A stretch of DNA of 64,000 nucleotides from Cannabis sativa (Eukaryota > Streptophyta > Magnoliopsida > Rosales > Cannabaceae): NCBI RefSeq assembly GCF_029168945.1, contig NC_083601.1:70669595-70733594 (forward strand). The letters run 5' to 3'. Under the pieces are notes generated by a model that was given only the letters and a program-made list of their open reading frames with translations, was not told the origin of the DNA and made no database searches. Shown here in pieces: positions 37,740-48,551 of this stretch (the stretch's first letter is position 1; the number at the start of each line of letters is the position of its first letter). A program made the translations under genes and the position numbers.

Positions 37740-38273
37740 GTATATAACATGTAAAATAATCTATATTAATTTTTTTATTAATATATATTTGTAATGATAA
37801 TTATAGTTATATTTTTATAGCTATATAGCCATTACAAATAATATATATTTAAATGTATATATATATATAAATTGTGCGTAGTTATAATTAATTATTAATT
37901 ATAATTTATTATTGTTAATAATTTTGATTATTTATTTATAATAGTATGTAATGGTATAGTATAATTTATAATAAGGTATTTATGAAGTGAGTTATAACAA
38001 AATTAATTTGTAGAATAAATAATATTTGTATAAGAAATGAGTTACAGAAAAATAATTTTTAAAATTTTCAAAGTATGTAACTTAGGTGTTTAATAATGAT
38101 TTATAAATTATTCTACAGTTTAGTGCATTAAAATAATTGAAGTTATAAATAAAAAATCAAATAATATTTTGAGTAAAAAATGCGATATTCATCGTTCCAT
38201 TTTTCTTTATTACATTTTGATATATTTCAATTTATATATTAATATTCATTTTATATTAATAACAATTTATTTT
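37740..38273. other. AT-rich non-element DNA
   Basis: Roughly 530 bases of AT-rich sequence between LTR D and element G. No frame, repeat family or RNA gene is recognised. It may be old host intergenic DNA. Confidence 0.5.
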
Positions 38274-38278
38274 ATTAT
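38274..38278. repeat. Target-site duplication ATTAT, left of G
   Basis: ATTAT before the LTR, matching 43025-43029. Confidence 0.88.
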
Positions 38279-38433
38279 TATTAGTGAAATGAATCTTAAA
38301 CTTTATTATTGAGTAAAGAATGGTTTATATACATGAACTAAGTAACAGAAATCTGTTACAAGAAACAGAAAAGAGCAAACAATATACAACTGGCTAAATA
38401 ACAGAAATAACAGAAAGTATGTTCTCTGTAATA
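38279..38433 (-). repeat. 3' LTR of element G (155 bp)
   Basis: On the minus strand it starts TATTACAGAGAAC and ends TTTCACTAATA. The ends are TA...TA, not the usual TG...CA, in both LTRs. Boundaries are fixed by the target duplication, the primer-binding site and the polypurine tract. Confidence 0.9.
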
Positions 38434-38445
38434 TGCCCCCTCAAG
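38434..38445 (-). promoter_or_regulatory. Polypurine tract of element G
   Basis: CTTGAGGGGGCA on the minus strand, directly before the 3' LTR. It overlaps the natural TGA stop of pol (38443-38441). Confidence 0.85.
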
Positions 38446-41304
38446 ATGAGCTATATATGTTGATGATGCTTATCTTGCTCAAGAGAAAGTTATGTTGAGT
38501 GGGAAAGAGAGCTTTGGTCATTATATCTGCGAGGTTGTGCCGAGAGGGAACGTGAATGAGCTTGAGTCAATTTTTGTTGACTTGGTCTCGCACAATATGG
38601 CAGTCTATGTCTATGTGTTTTGTTCTCTCGTGGAAAATAGCATTCTCGGAGATGTGTAAGGCAGCTTGATTATCACAGTAAACTGTTGCTGGTGTGGAGT
38701 GAGTAATGCCAAAGTCTTTGAGGATGTTGAATAGCCAGAGAAGTTCGCATGTTGTGTTTGCTAGAGAACGATATTCTGCTTCTGCAGAGGATTTGGACAC
38801 GGTAGCTTGTTTCTTGGACTTCCAGGAGATGAGGGAGTTACCTAAGAAGATGCAATAGCCAGTAATAGAGCGTCTAGTGTCAGGACATGTGCCCCAGTCG
38901 GCATCGGTGAAGGCATGGAGTTGGTATTTATTCGAATTGGCAGGGATGCTTGAGCTGAATAAGAGACCTTGCCCTGGTGTACATTTAAGATATTGAAGGA
39001 TTCTGTTAGCAGCCTTCATGTGGGGTTGTCGAGGATCACTGAGGAACTGGCTTAGGCGATTGACGGCATAGGTGATGTCAGGCCTAGTTATGGTAAAATA
39101 TAGCAACTTCCCGATTAAGCTTCTGTATGAAGTAGGGTCAGAAATAGGTGGTCCAGTGTCTTTGCTAAGGGATGTATTGGCATCCATAGGAGTGGAAACG
39201 GCCGTTTTTCCAATGGAGGCAGAATCTGTGAGAATTTGAAGGGTGAAAGGCCTTTGGGAGACAGAAATTCTAGCCTTGGATCGGGCTATTTCTAATCCAA
39301 GAAAAAATCTAGGATAGCCGAGGTCTTTGAGATGAAACTTTGAGTGGAGAAAGGACTTGAATGCAGAAGCATCTTGGGCATTATTGCTCGCAATGATTAT
39401 GTGATCGACATAAACAAGGAGTGCAAGGAAGGTTGTAGGGGATGTTTGAATGAACAAGGAGTGATCATTGGGAGATTGAGTAAAGCCAATGCTTAGGAGA
39501 GTAGAGTTGAGTTTGGCAAACCATTGTCGAGAAGATTGTTTTAATCCATAGAGGCTTTTATTGAGTTTACAAACGGCATTTGGGGGAAGTTCACCATCAT
39601 GAATGTAGCCCTTTGGAAGTGACATGTACACATCTTCAGTTAGGTCTCCATGTAAGAAGGCATTGTTAATGTCCATTTGGTGTAAATCCCAATTGTTTAT
39701 GGCACTGAGAGCAAAGAATAATTTCAGAGTATTGAACTTGGCCACGGGGGCAAAAGTTTCGAAGTAGTCAATGCCATGTTGTTGGTTATAACCTTTTGCT
39801 ACTAAACGAGCTTTGAGTCTTTCAATTTCTCCTTTAGAGTTATATTTGATTTTGTATACCCATTTATTTCCAATGACATGGCAGCCAGGAGGGAGGGAAA
39901 CGACTGTCCATGTATTGTTCTTTTATAAAGCATAGAACTCATTTTCCATAGCCTTGAGCCATTGAGAGAAAGTTTTGGCTTGACTGTATGAGGTTGGTTC
40001 AAGTTCTATGTATGCTTGAAGGATGGAATTTCTAAAGTTTTTATGAAGTTTGTGAAATGACATATATTTCTCAAGAGGGTGTGCAGTAGAATGTTGACAC
40101 ACATAATCTCTTAAATGTTGTGGTTGTTGAATTTGTCTGCCAATTTTGGTTTTGATGGGAGAGTTACTGGTGGCAGCAGGTGGTGGAATGTGTGCATCAG
40201 AGGGCTGTGGTGTAGGAGAGGCATTCAAAACAGAATCTGCTGCAGATGGTGTTGTTGCAGCAGGTGGTTGTATTGGACAAATGTTTGTAGTGCTGAGATG
40301 GAAGAAATGGTCCAGGTTATGAGTGGTAGAACCCTTGAGGGGAAAAATATTTTCATAAAAAATTACATCTCGTGAGTGAAATATGGTTTTAGTTGCTATA
40401 TCAAGAAGTGTATAAGCTTTCATCCCTTGGGGATATCCAATGAAAATGGAAGCATTGGCCCGAGGGGAAAATTTATGTCTTTTGCTTGGTAAAGTTGAAG
40501 CATAAGCTAAGCAACCAAAAGTTCGTAAGTGATCATATGCAGGAGGCTTATGATAAAGTAATTCATGAGGTGTTTTGTGTTGTGTGTTTGGAGTAGGGGT
40601 TCTATTGATTAGATACACAGCAGTGTGTATGAAGTATGGCCAATAAACCAGTGCAAGAGATGACTGGAATGCTAGTGCTCTGGCAACATTTAGAATGTGT
40701 TGGTGTTTGCGCTCAACTACTGAGTTTTGTTGAGGTGTTTTCACACATGAGTTGTTAGTTTGAATCCCTTTTTGAGCAAAAAAGGAAGTCATATTGAGTT
40801 CTTTTACATTGTCACATCTAATAGCTTTAATATTAGTGGAAAATTGTGTTTGTATGAATTTGTAAAAATCTGGTATGACTTGTTGAGCTTGCATTTGGAT
40901 CTTAACATGTATACCCAACAGAAACGGCTATGGTCATCTACTATTGTCAAAAAATATCGAAATCCTTCTATGCTATGTACATGAAAGGGGCCCCAAATGT
41001 CTAGATGGATAATATCAAAACTGGAGGCAGCAAAATGATTGTTAGAAATAAAAGGCAGCCTTTTTTGTTTAGCCATATGACAAATGTTGCATGGTGAATA
41101 ATTATTGGGAGCTTTAACATGAAGCATTTTATTGATAAAAGATGTAGTAGACATAGAAGGGTGTCCAAGTCTAGCATGCCAAGAATGAACACTAAGACAT
41201 GATTTATTACATTCAGATTTGGAAAAAGTATGAAGGGGAAGAACAGGTTGTTGCAGCAGAAAATAGAGATGTCCAACCCGTTTAGCAATCCCAATCTTCT
41301 TGTT
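38441..41304 (-). pseudogene. Element G pol: integrase, reverse transcriptase, RNase H
   Basis: Continues the gag-protease frame beyond an in-frame TAG (41307-41305). The pre-integrase block includes WHARLGHPS and CNICHMAKQKR. The first integrase Asp is in HLDIWGPF. A one-base frameshift lies near 40890. The second Asp follows in IRCDNVKE and the Glu in SVVERKHQHIL. TAA at 39925-39923 replaces what looks like a Glu codon before KNNTWTVV. Reverse transcriptase follows (HQMDINNAFLHGDL). Its active-site motif reads YVDH (His codon 39403-39401) instead of YVDD. RNase H has TDADWG, SSAEAEYRSLA and CDNQAAL. A premature TGA at 38569-38567 cuts the last 42 codons; the natural stop is at 38443-38441. 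Confidence 0.92.
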
Positions 41305-42831
41305 CTAGGAACCCTGGAGAAGACAGCAAGTTTTTGTAAAGAAAGCACTGTTGGATTCATCATTTAGAAATGTAGGGACACTGAACAAATTGAATTGAAA
41401 ATCAGGCACAAATAAGACACTGTGCAGAACCAGAGATGCAGAAAACCTGATGCTACCCGATTGGGAAATTTCGATTTGCATTCCAGTGGGTAATTTAATA
41501 GATGTAGCAATAGGATTGTTATGAATATGGTAAAAAAAATCTAAATTGCAACAAATATGATGTGTGGCACCACTGTCCACAACCCATAAAGATTTAGATA
41601 AGGAATTCTTACCAGAAATGTTGGATGCAAAGGCTTGAGATGCCTCAGTATTGGGAATAGTAGGTTGAAGTTTCTGGCTTAACAATGAGATTAAGGCTTG
41701 TATATCCTCTTGTTTAGTCAGATTTGCCAAGAGACATATGGAATCTGTTGAGGCAGAGGCTTGGTTGGCAGAAGGTTTGTTCTCAGTTTTCTTTTTGTCT
41801 CCATAGCCTGGTGGAAAACCAATCAAGAAAAAACATTTTTCTTTGAGGTGTCCAGGCTTGTGGCAGTTAGTACAGTAGGGTCTCATGCGTTTATTGCGCC
41901 CTTGATTTGCAGCAGCTGATGCAGATGGATTCTGTGCAACAGCTGAAGTAGAGGGATCATGTGCAGTGGCAATGAGAGATGTAATTTGGGGGTTTTTGAG
42001 TTTTCTCTGTCTTTCTTCATGGATAACCATGGAAAAGACTTTGGACAGAGAATGGAATGGTTCAATGAGTAAAATTTGTGCTCTAACAGGAAAAAAAGAC
42101 TCATTTAGACCTGTTAGAAATTGTAGGACTTGTTCTTGGTTCAAGAAAGCAAGATTATCAATGGAGGCAGCACAAGTACAAGGAATTCTTGGACGAAGTT
42201 CTTGAATTTCATCCCACATGCATTTGAGTTTAGTGAAATAGGAACTTACAGTGTCATCACCTTGGTGTAAAGTGATTAGAGTCTCTCGGAGTTCGAATAT
42301 TCGAGGTCCATTCCCTTGATCATATCGGGAGCTGAGTTCTTTCCACATTTCTGCAGCAGTGTCCAAGAACATGATGCTGCTCTTGATGTCTGGTGAAACG
42401 GAGTGTAATATCCAGGACATGACCATTTGATTGCAGCGGTTCCAATGATCGTGGAGTGGATCATCAGCTGGTGGTTCGGCCAAAGTTCCTTTGAGGAAAC
42501 CTGTCTTGTTTCGGGCACCAACAGATAACTCGAAATTGCGGCGCCATGGTTGAAAGTTCTTGTCTGAAAGAGGAGGAGACACAAGGATCAGGCCAGGGTG
42601 ATCTCCAGAGTTCAAGAAGTAAGGGCTTGAGCTGTCTTCATGAACAAGACGAACATGAACAAGAGGTTGTTGAGCAGTATGTTCTCCAGTGAGATTCGAA
42701 GCTGGAGGAATGATCGAAGGATTTTGTGGAGCATCTGGTATTGTCGAAGAGGTGTGTGGCAATGGAGTTTGGCCGGAGCTTCGGGAACCAGTAGCTCGAG
42801 TTCTCGCCATGGAAGGGGGAGAAGAAAACAA
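41305..42831 (-). CDS. Element G gag-protease frame (508 codons)
   Basis: Structural protein and protease of the copia element, open from 42831 to the TAG at 41307-41305. Residues 78-220 hold the copia gag domain (DHPGLILVSPPLSDKNFQPW). A CCHC zinc knuckle starts at Cys320 (CTNCHKPGHLKEKC). The protease active site DSGATHHI starts at Asp419. The second Met (residue 8, nucleotide 42810) may be the true start, since it gives MARTRATGSRSSG and lies about 50 bases after the primer-binding site. The frame ends in the inter-domain region where pol should continue; by homology the TAG is a recent nonsense change. Confidence 0.9.
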   Translation of the reverse strand: MFSSPPSMARTRATGSRSSGQTPLPHTSSTIPDAPQNPSIIPPASNLTGEHTAQQPLVHVRLVHEDSSSPYFLNSGDHPGLILVSPPLSDKNFQPWRRNFELSVGARNKTGFLKGTLAEPPADDPLHDHWNRCNQMVMSWILHSVSPDIKSSIMFLDTAAEMWKELSSRYDQGNGPRIFELRETLITLHQGDDTVSSYFTKLKCMWDEIQELRPRIPCTCAASIDNLAFLNQEQVLQFLTGLNESFFPVRAQILLIEPFHSLSKVFSMVIHEERQRKLKNPQITSLIATAHDPSTSAVAQNPSASAAANQGRNKRMRPYCTNCHKPGHLKEKCFFLIGFPPGYGDKKKTENKPSANQASASTDSICLLANLTKQEDIQALISLLSQKLQPTIPNTEASQAFASNISGKNSLSKSLWVVDSGATHHICCNLDFFYHIHNNPIATSIKLPTGMQIEISQSGSIRFSASLVLHSVLFVPDFQFNLFSVPTFLNDESNSAFFTKTCCLLQGS

Positions 42832-42859
42832 AGAGAATCAGAGAGAATTAGAGGAAACG

Positions 42860-42869
42860 TCTGATACCA
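42860..42869 (-). promoter_or_regulatory. Primer-binding site of element G
   Basis: TGGTATCAGA on the minus strand, immediately after the 5' LTR. It matches the initiator tRNA-Met site used by most copia elements. Confidence 0.9.
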
Positions 42870-43024
42870 TATTAGTGAAATGAATCTTAAACTTTATTAT
42901 TGAGTAAAGAATGGTTTATATACATGAACTAAGTAACAGAAATCTGTTACAAGAAACAGAAAAGAGCAAACAATATACAACTGGCTAAATAACAGAAATA
43001 AGAGAAAATATGTTCTCTGTAATA
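42870..43024 (-). repeat. 5' LTR of element G (155 bp)
   Basis: Identical to the 3' LTR except two substitutions near the TATGTTCTCTG end. Its right neighbour ATTAT is the second target duplication. Confidence 0.92.
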
Positions 43025-43029
43025 ATTAT
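43025..43029. repeat. Target-site duplication ATTAT, right of G
   Basis: Second copy of the 5-bp duplication. Confidence 0.88.
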
Positions 43030-43749
43030 GTTTCAATTTTTACAATATTAATAATAATAAGTGTAATTATTAATTAATCAAAATTCAATCATCCCATCTA
43101 ATTTTTTTACACTTATAAATTAAACATAATCATCAAAATATCAAATTTTTAAATCATGATTTGAGAAGTTTAAATATACATATATTGTACACAAATATTT
43201 TGTAAAATTTAACTGTCCACACCATTCCATAAGAAGATAAAAGTATAAACTTCACAATTGCAACTTACAACTTATAAATCATGTGCAATCTATATAGTTT
43301 TTGTACCATTAACTAGTTTATGTATCATTTTAATTTGGTTTTAACTTTATTAAATTCTAACCTTAACAAAAAAATTATGAGAATTAGTGGTACACTCAAT
43401 GTGAAATGAGCTGTGTAAAAATATATTTCATGTGGTCAATTGTATAAAATAATAGATATATATTTTAAAAATATTTTATCATGATTTTTTATTATGATAA
43501 TAACTGAAAATTTGAAACTTACACCCTTATTATATAAGACGAACTTTTATTTTTTTTATGTCAAACTTTATTCAATAAATATACATTCTTTTTGTTTATT
43601 AAGTGCTAAAGTAAAAAGAATAAAAATTATTTTATTTTATTTTTCTCAAGCACTTTAATAAACAAATATGTAATATTCAAATATATATATATGAAACACA
43701 TCTCAATAGGTATTTTTCATGAATAGTTACTAAACAAATATAATTATAA
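43030..43749. other. AT-rich non-element DNA
   Basis: About 720 bases, AT-rich, with only short fortuitous frames and no recognised repeat. It continues the DNA left of element G, into which G inserted. Confidence 0.5.
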
Positions 43750-44121
43750 ATATAAATTGGGTGTCTACACATTTAGTACCCTGTGTTTTATCTAAATACA
43801 AGTTTGGTACCCTGTATTTTAAAATTATACTTATTTGGTACCCTAAATTCAAATTTTTTTAATAAAATTTAATCAATACTATCAATCGTTTAAAATTTTA
43901 TGAATTCTAAATTCTAATTTATTTATTTGATTACATATAACTGAGAATTGTTTGGTTAAATTAATAAAATTGTATTGATTAAATTTTATTTTAAGGTACC
44001 AAATATGTACAATTTAAATATATGAGGTACCAATTAATTAAGTATTATTGAAAACATAGGGTACCAAATATGTTTTTCATAAAAACATAAGGTACTAAAT
44101 GAGTATATTCCCATATAAATT
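43750..44121. mobile_element. Mutator-type MITE with 9-bp target duplication
   Basis: A 354-bp element (43759-44112) begins GGGTGTCTACACATTTAGTA and its reverse complement begins GGGAATATACTCATTTAGTA. The inverted similarity extends about 100 bases inward through repeated GGTACC-containing blocks. ATATAAATT flanks it on both sides (43750-43758 and 44113-44121). A 9-bp duplication and long inverted repeats without coding capacity indicate a nonautonomous Mutator-like element. Confidence 0.85.
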
Positions 44122-45300
44122 TTAGAAATATTAAATCATCAAATTTTGATTTAATGACGAATAATAAAAGAGAAATTTGAATTTTTATTCTTAGTTTAAC
44201 TACTTAATTAAAAAAATATCAAAAAATATCTCTTTTTACAATATGTAAAAAATACATCCATGTTAAAATATTTAAACTAAACATTTACTTATCTTTTTTT
44301 GTTGCTAAAAAACATTTTTTTTTTAATTTTTTCTTTTTCAACCGATAGAACAATCTCAGCACATACGATGTAAAAATAATATATTTTTCTAATTAGATAG
44401 AAAAATTAAACATAAAAAATTAAATTTTTCTAATTTACCCATTCATATGTAATATACATTAAGAATTAAGAGTGAAGATCATATATATATTTATATACTA
44501 GATAAAAGTTACATGTTGCACTTATGGTTAGTTTATTATTTGGATGTTTTATTGATTTGTTTTTATTATAATTTCTAATTTCATATTAATTTAAATATGA
44601 TGGTATTATCCGAATAAATAACAATGTCATATAATAAAACAATATATAAAATATGACATGGATACATAAAAATTGCAATAACCTAAAGTTCCAATAATAT
44701 AGAATCTTGACCTTATATATATATTGACCAAATTAGTGTAAAAATTATATTCATTTGTAATTTAAAATTAAAAAGTGTAATACCTAAACTTCTAATTGAT
44801 TCCCAGCAGTCAAAAGTAAAAATAAAGAGCTCCAACTTGTTCATGTGGTATAGACTCATCCTCCTGCAACATTTAATCAATCTCTCAAATAATTAAGGAG
44901 AAATAATTCAATGATAAATACTCCGAAACACATGTAGACTCGACAAACTAACTCATCATCATTCAACATAAATCATATTTGATAAATGGTAATAGTACAT
45001 ATAAATGGTGACAAGTTTATATAACAAAAGAATTCTAAAGCTCCAATGGAGAAATGATTGATCAATAAAAATATTGTCAATTGTACTTTTATTGTAATTA
45101 GATGGAGCAGGTACCCTTTATGTTTTAAGTTTTCTCAGGGCAACTGAGCTTCACAATCACAATATGCAGAGCTATTAAGTAAGCTCAGCAACGAGCTACT
45201 TGGTAAGATTCAATGAAGAAGTTATTGTCCAGATTTTGCTACATTAACAAAATTTACAAGCTTCAAGAGCCGCCTCATCAATTATCATCATTGTCCTTGT
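44122..45300. other. AT-rich DNA, content unknown
   Basis: AT-rich to about 44790, then about 500 bases of more mixed composition to 45300. No frame or known repeat is seen. The mixed part could be a decayed gene or repeat, but nothing supports a specific call. Confidence 0.4.
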
Positions 45301-45524
45301 TGTTAAATATATTGTAAATATATTTGTCAGAATAGATATGATTCTTCATTTATTGCCTTCCGTTAAACATATATTCAGAATATTGCTTCCTAGTTTGTAG
45401 CCTAGAATCAACTGATATTGCTTCCTAGTTTGTAGCCTAGAGTCAAGCCTTTTATTAGGCATATACTTGTATATATTATGAGAAGATGAATGAGAATGGC
45501 ACGGAGACATTTCATAATCTTACA
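45301..45524 (+). repeat. 5' LTR of element H (224 bp) with internal duplication
   Basis: Starts TGTTAAATATATTG and ends ATAATCTTACA, followed by the primer-binding site. It contains a direct repeat of ATTGCTTCCTAGTTTGTAGC at about 45382 and 45416 (period about 34). Confidence 0.8.
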
Positions 45525-45537
45525 TGGTATCAGCTTG
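45525..45537 (+). promoter_or_regulatory. Primer-binding site of element H
   Basis: TGGTATCAGCTTG, matching initiator tRNA-Met for nine bases. Confidence 0.8.
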
Positions 45538-45633
45538 CACAGGGTCTTTGTTCTCTGTCTTCCGCTTGCCCTAGCTTTGTGTTCTTGCCCACTATCTTCA
45601 TCTCCCTTTCTTCTCTTTGTTTTTCTTCTCTCA

Positions 45634-46990
45634 ATGGCTTCAAACAAAACCTCTTTTCATCCGGCTCTTGCCGTATCGAACATCAAAAATCATGTTCCCA
45701 TTGTTCTTGAAATGGAAAACGTTCAATATTCGACATGAGCAGAACTCTTCAAGATTCACGCACGATCAACCAAGGTGATTGATCATATCATTCCTCCGGC
45801 CAACGGCAAAGAGACGGTTCCTTCTACTGAGGAAGAGAAGGAGCTATGGTCAACTTTGGATGCCACGGTTCTTTCGTGGATTTATGCTACCATTTCTAAT
45901 GACTTAATGCACCCCATTATTGAGCCCGACTCAACGGCTATGGAGGCTTGGGATAGATTGCGTGCATATATTCCAAGATAATCAACATTCTCGTGCCGTT
46001 GCCTTGGAACGAGAATTCTCGACCACTACTATGGAGAATTTCCCAAATGTTTCATCTTATTGTCAACGTCTCAAATCTCTAGCGGATCAATTGAAGAACG
46101 TTGGGGCTCCGGTGTCCGCTAGTAGACTGGTATTGCAATTGGTTGGGGGTCTTACAAAACCGTACCATGGAGTGGGTACGTTGATCCGTCAAAGCAACCC
46201 CCTTCCTCCTTTTTACAAGGCTCGCTCCATGCTCACTCTTGAGGAGGCCGGGATGGCTAAGGACGAAGCCACTGAGTCTGCTATGATAACTTCTTCGATT
46301 GATGATGGTTCCAACCAATCGAAGGGAAAAAATGGTGCGGAAAATTCTGGTGGTGGACGGCGCAAAACCGGAGGTGGTCAGAAGAATGCAGGTTCCGGTG
46401 GTGGCCGGAACTCGACCGGCAGTAAAGGCAGTGGCCGGGGGCAGTCTTCGAGTAGCCACGGTGGAACCACTCGTACTCCGCCATGGCAGCAGCCCCACCC
46501 ATTTCCATGGGGATGGTATAATCCGACCTGGCCTATTCCTCCTTGTCCATTCCCAAATAAAGGATGGGCCAGGCCTAATACTCCTCAGCAACGCCAATGA
46601 GGTTTGCTCGGCCCAAGACCACCTCAGCATGCCTATGTGCATCAAGTAGCATCGGCTCATCCTCTTGAGCAGTCCGGTTCATATGCTCCTACGGATATCG
46701 AAGCGGCAATGCACACCATGTCTCTTCACCAACCCGACCCGTCATGGTACATGGATACCGGTGCTACATCTCACATGACTTCTTCTACCGGTAATCTCAC
46801 GTCTTATTTTAATTTGAGCAATCATCCTCATAATAAAATTATTGTTCGTAATGGTCACACTATTCCAATTTTTGGCTATGGTCACACGAATTTATCTTCC
46901 CCGTGTCAATCCCTCTCTCTTAACCATGTTCTTCATGCTCCTAAACTAATTAAAAATCTCATTTCTGTTAGAAAGTTTACCAAGGATAAT
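45634..46990 (+). pseudogene. Element H gag and protease
   Basis: ATG at 45634 opens MASNKTSFHPALAVSNIKNH, a copia gag N-terminus. A TGA at 45736-45738 replaces a Trp codon in the gag domain (before AELFKIHARS). A frameshift near 45975 follows AWDRLRAYI; the frame continues with [20 protein letters not shown] and [16 protein letters not shown] Gly-rich low-complexity linker (46340-46480) is followed by a Trp/Pro-rich segment. A second TGA is at 46598-46600. Protease is marked by WYMDTGATSHMTS near 46745. The last residues are SVRKFTKDN, where the element is cut. Confidence 0.9.
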
Positions 46991-47407
46991 TGTAAAGACC
47001 GCTTAGTTTAATTTGGAAATTAGCTGATAATCACGTTTAATTATGAAATTATTTATAGCTATTTAAATAATTTATTATACTGTTATTATTGAATTCAGAG
47101 GTGCATTTTTATGTCATTTCGTAGTTTTCATATTTTTGCATTTCCGGTGCCCAATAACATGGAACTCGGTGTTTGGCTCAGTAAAATCACAACTTAGTAT
47201 GTTAGTAGTTTGGGACGGTTTATTAGACATTGGGAATATCAGGAATGGCCGGGAATTTAGAATTTCCCAAAAATACCCCTTTAGTGTTATTTATGTTATT
47301 TTAATGAGGAGGGGCAAAATGGTCTTTTTGCCAAAATGATAATTTGTCCTTTAGTGGACTTAGTAAATGAATTTTATGTGTTTATTTTAATTATTTGCTG
47401 GCTGAAA
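46991..47407 (+). mobile_element. Chromovirus LTR fragment, 5' portion
   Basis: Starts TGTAAAGACCGCTTAG and from about 47036 aligns with LTR A from 1007 onward (AATTATGAAATTATTTATAG and so on). Similarity stops near 47407 at GCTGGCTGAAA. It preserves an LTR start that element A lacks. Confidence 0.8.
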
Positions 47408-47496
47408 GGATCGAAATTCTAGTTTATGCGAAGAAGAAAGCAGAGCATGAGTCAGCAGTGTAGTGATTATCTGATAGCGTAGTTAGTTTTTTTTAC

Positions 47497-47516
47497 CTTA
47501 CTCGGGGGCGAGTAAG
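47497..47516 (+). repeat. Stem-loop upstream of polypurine tract of I
   Basis: CTTACTCG, loop GGGG, CGAGTAAG: a perfect 8-bp stem five bases before the polypurine tract. It could form in the RNA near the site of plus-strand priming. Confidence 0.85.
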
Positions 47517-47521
47517 AATCT

Positions 47522-47536
47522 AGTTTGGGGGAATTT
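47522..47536 (+). promoter_or_regulatory. Polypurine tract of element I
   Basis: AGTTTGGGGGAATTT directly before the LTR TG. This is the common plus-strand primer of many plant Ty3 elements. Confidence 0.8.
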
Positions 47537-48551
47537 TGTTAGGTTATATTTAGCCTATGTTTTGGGTCTGTAAAGTAAGCATTTTCTCGTCCATTGGTGT
47601 CTTTTGGAGCAGTTTTACGCTTGATTTTCATTGTTTCAGGTTCCTGGGGTGTCAAACTTCAAATTCAGTCAAATGGTGAAAAGACGGGACAATTTGGCAA
47701 AAAATTGGAAAATTTTGCTCGAGAAGCATCAGTAGTCGCGACCCTTTTTCATGGTCGCGACTCTGGTCGCGACTTCGAGATTTTGGCGGGACCGTGAATT
47801 TTCGAGGTTTGCCTGTAGTCGCGACTACGTACGGAAAACGTAGTTTTGACCTAATTTTGATTTTTCTTTCAATTGGAGGCACACCTCTCATCCCTATATA
47901 AGGAATACGACTCAGAAGGTCAACCTAAGCAGAAAAAGACCTAAAAAGTGGATGAAGGTGGAGAGGAAGCTATCTTGAAGACCCGGAGCGATATCACTTT
48001 CTAGTTTCTTTCTTTTACCCTTATTTCTTTCTTTTATGTTTAGTTTTGTTTCAGATTTAATCATGGATGTTTTCATTATTTTTATGAGCTAAATTTCCCA
48101 TTAAGGGGTGATGATGAATGTTGTTTAAGTTTATGCCTAGTTAATAAATAATTGCCATTCCTCCATCTTGTTTGTGAATACTATCTATATTTGTGTTTAA
48201 TTCCATGTGCAAGTTTGATCACCTTTTACATGTTTAATGATCTCAATTCGAAATTTGAAAAGTGAGAATTGAGAATGCTAAAATTGGATAGTCTAGGTTT
48301 TGATCTAAAACGAAAGTAGTTACATAGACTTAGTGACAATTAGATTATTGCTTAATGCTGATTTGATGTTGATTTCATTAAGAAGTTAATTAAAGAACAT
48401 GAGATTTAGAACCTAAAAGATCTGAAAAGAGTTAGGTTAATTCATAATCTGTCATTCGTATTAAGATAAGGATAGCAATTAGGTATTAACATTGGTAACT
48501 TATTAACAGGATTCACCTCTCTAATCTCTCATCTTGATTAATCTTCGTATA
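47537..48551 (+). repeat. LTR of element I, 5' portion
   Basis: No coding frame. Four GTCGCGAC palindromes lie at 47735-47742, 47754-47761, 47766-47773 and 47818-47825. A TATA box TATATAAGG is at 47895-47903. The remainder lies beyond the copia insertions, outside the window. Confidence 0.75.

Larger units (their letters stand above)
38279..43024 (-). mobile_element. Copia element G, structurally complete (4746 bp)
   Basis: Two 155-bp LTRs (38279-38433 and 42870-43024) differ at two positions by my count. The 5-bp duplication ATTAT flanks the element. A primer-binding site (42860-42869) and a polypurine tract (38434-38445) are in place. Short LTRs and total length fit the Ale/Retrofit-like copia lineage, an inference. 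The coding frame is broken by three stops and a frameshift and has a lost reverse transcriptase Asp. It is the youngest-looking complete element here. Confidence 0.93.
45301..46990 (+). mobile_element. Copia element H, 5' LTR to protease, truncated
   Basis: Plus-strand order is a 224-bp LTR, primer-binding site, gag and protease. It ends abruptly at 46990, where a chromovirus LTR start (TGTAAAGACC) begins. Integrase, reverse transcriptase and the 3' LTR are missing. Confidence 0.88.
47408..48551 (+). mobile_element. Ty3/gypsy element I, 3' end and LTR start
   Basis: About 90 bases of internal DNA, a perfect stem-loop (47497-47516), a polypurine tract (47522-47536) and an LTR starting TGTTAGGTTATATTTAGCC at 47537. 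The LTR is cut at 48551 by copia 2. Clade is not assigned. Confidence 0.75.

Noticed and set aside
44820..45300. Possible decayed host exon (mixed base composition)
   Set aside because: No frame, splice pattern or recognisable protein supports it.
46079..46660. Minus-strand frame of 193 codons
   Set aside because: Shadow of the Gly/Pro-rich gag region of element H. The plus strand carries the recognised domains.
47537..48551. Assignment of LTR I to element H or to the chromovirus fragment
   Set aside because: H is copia and has a different LTR. The chromovirus fragment stops at 47407 before unrelated internal DNA.
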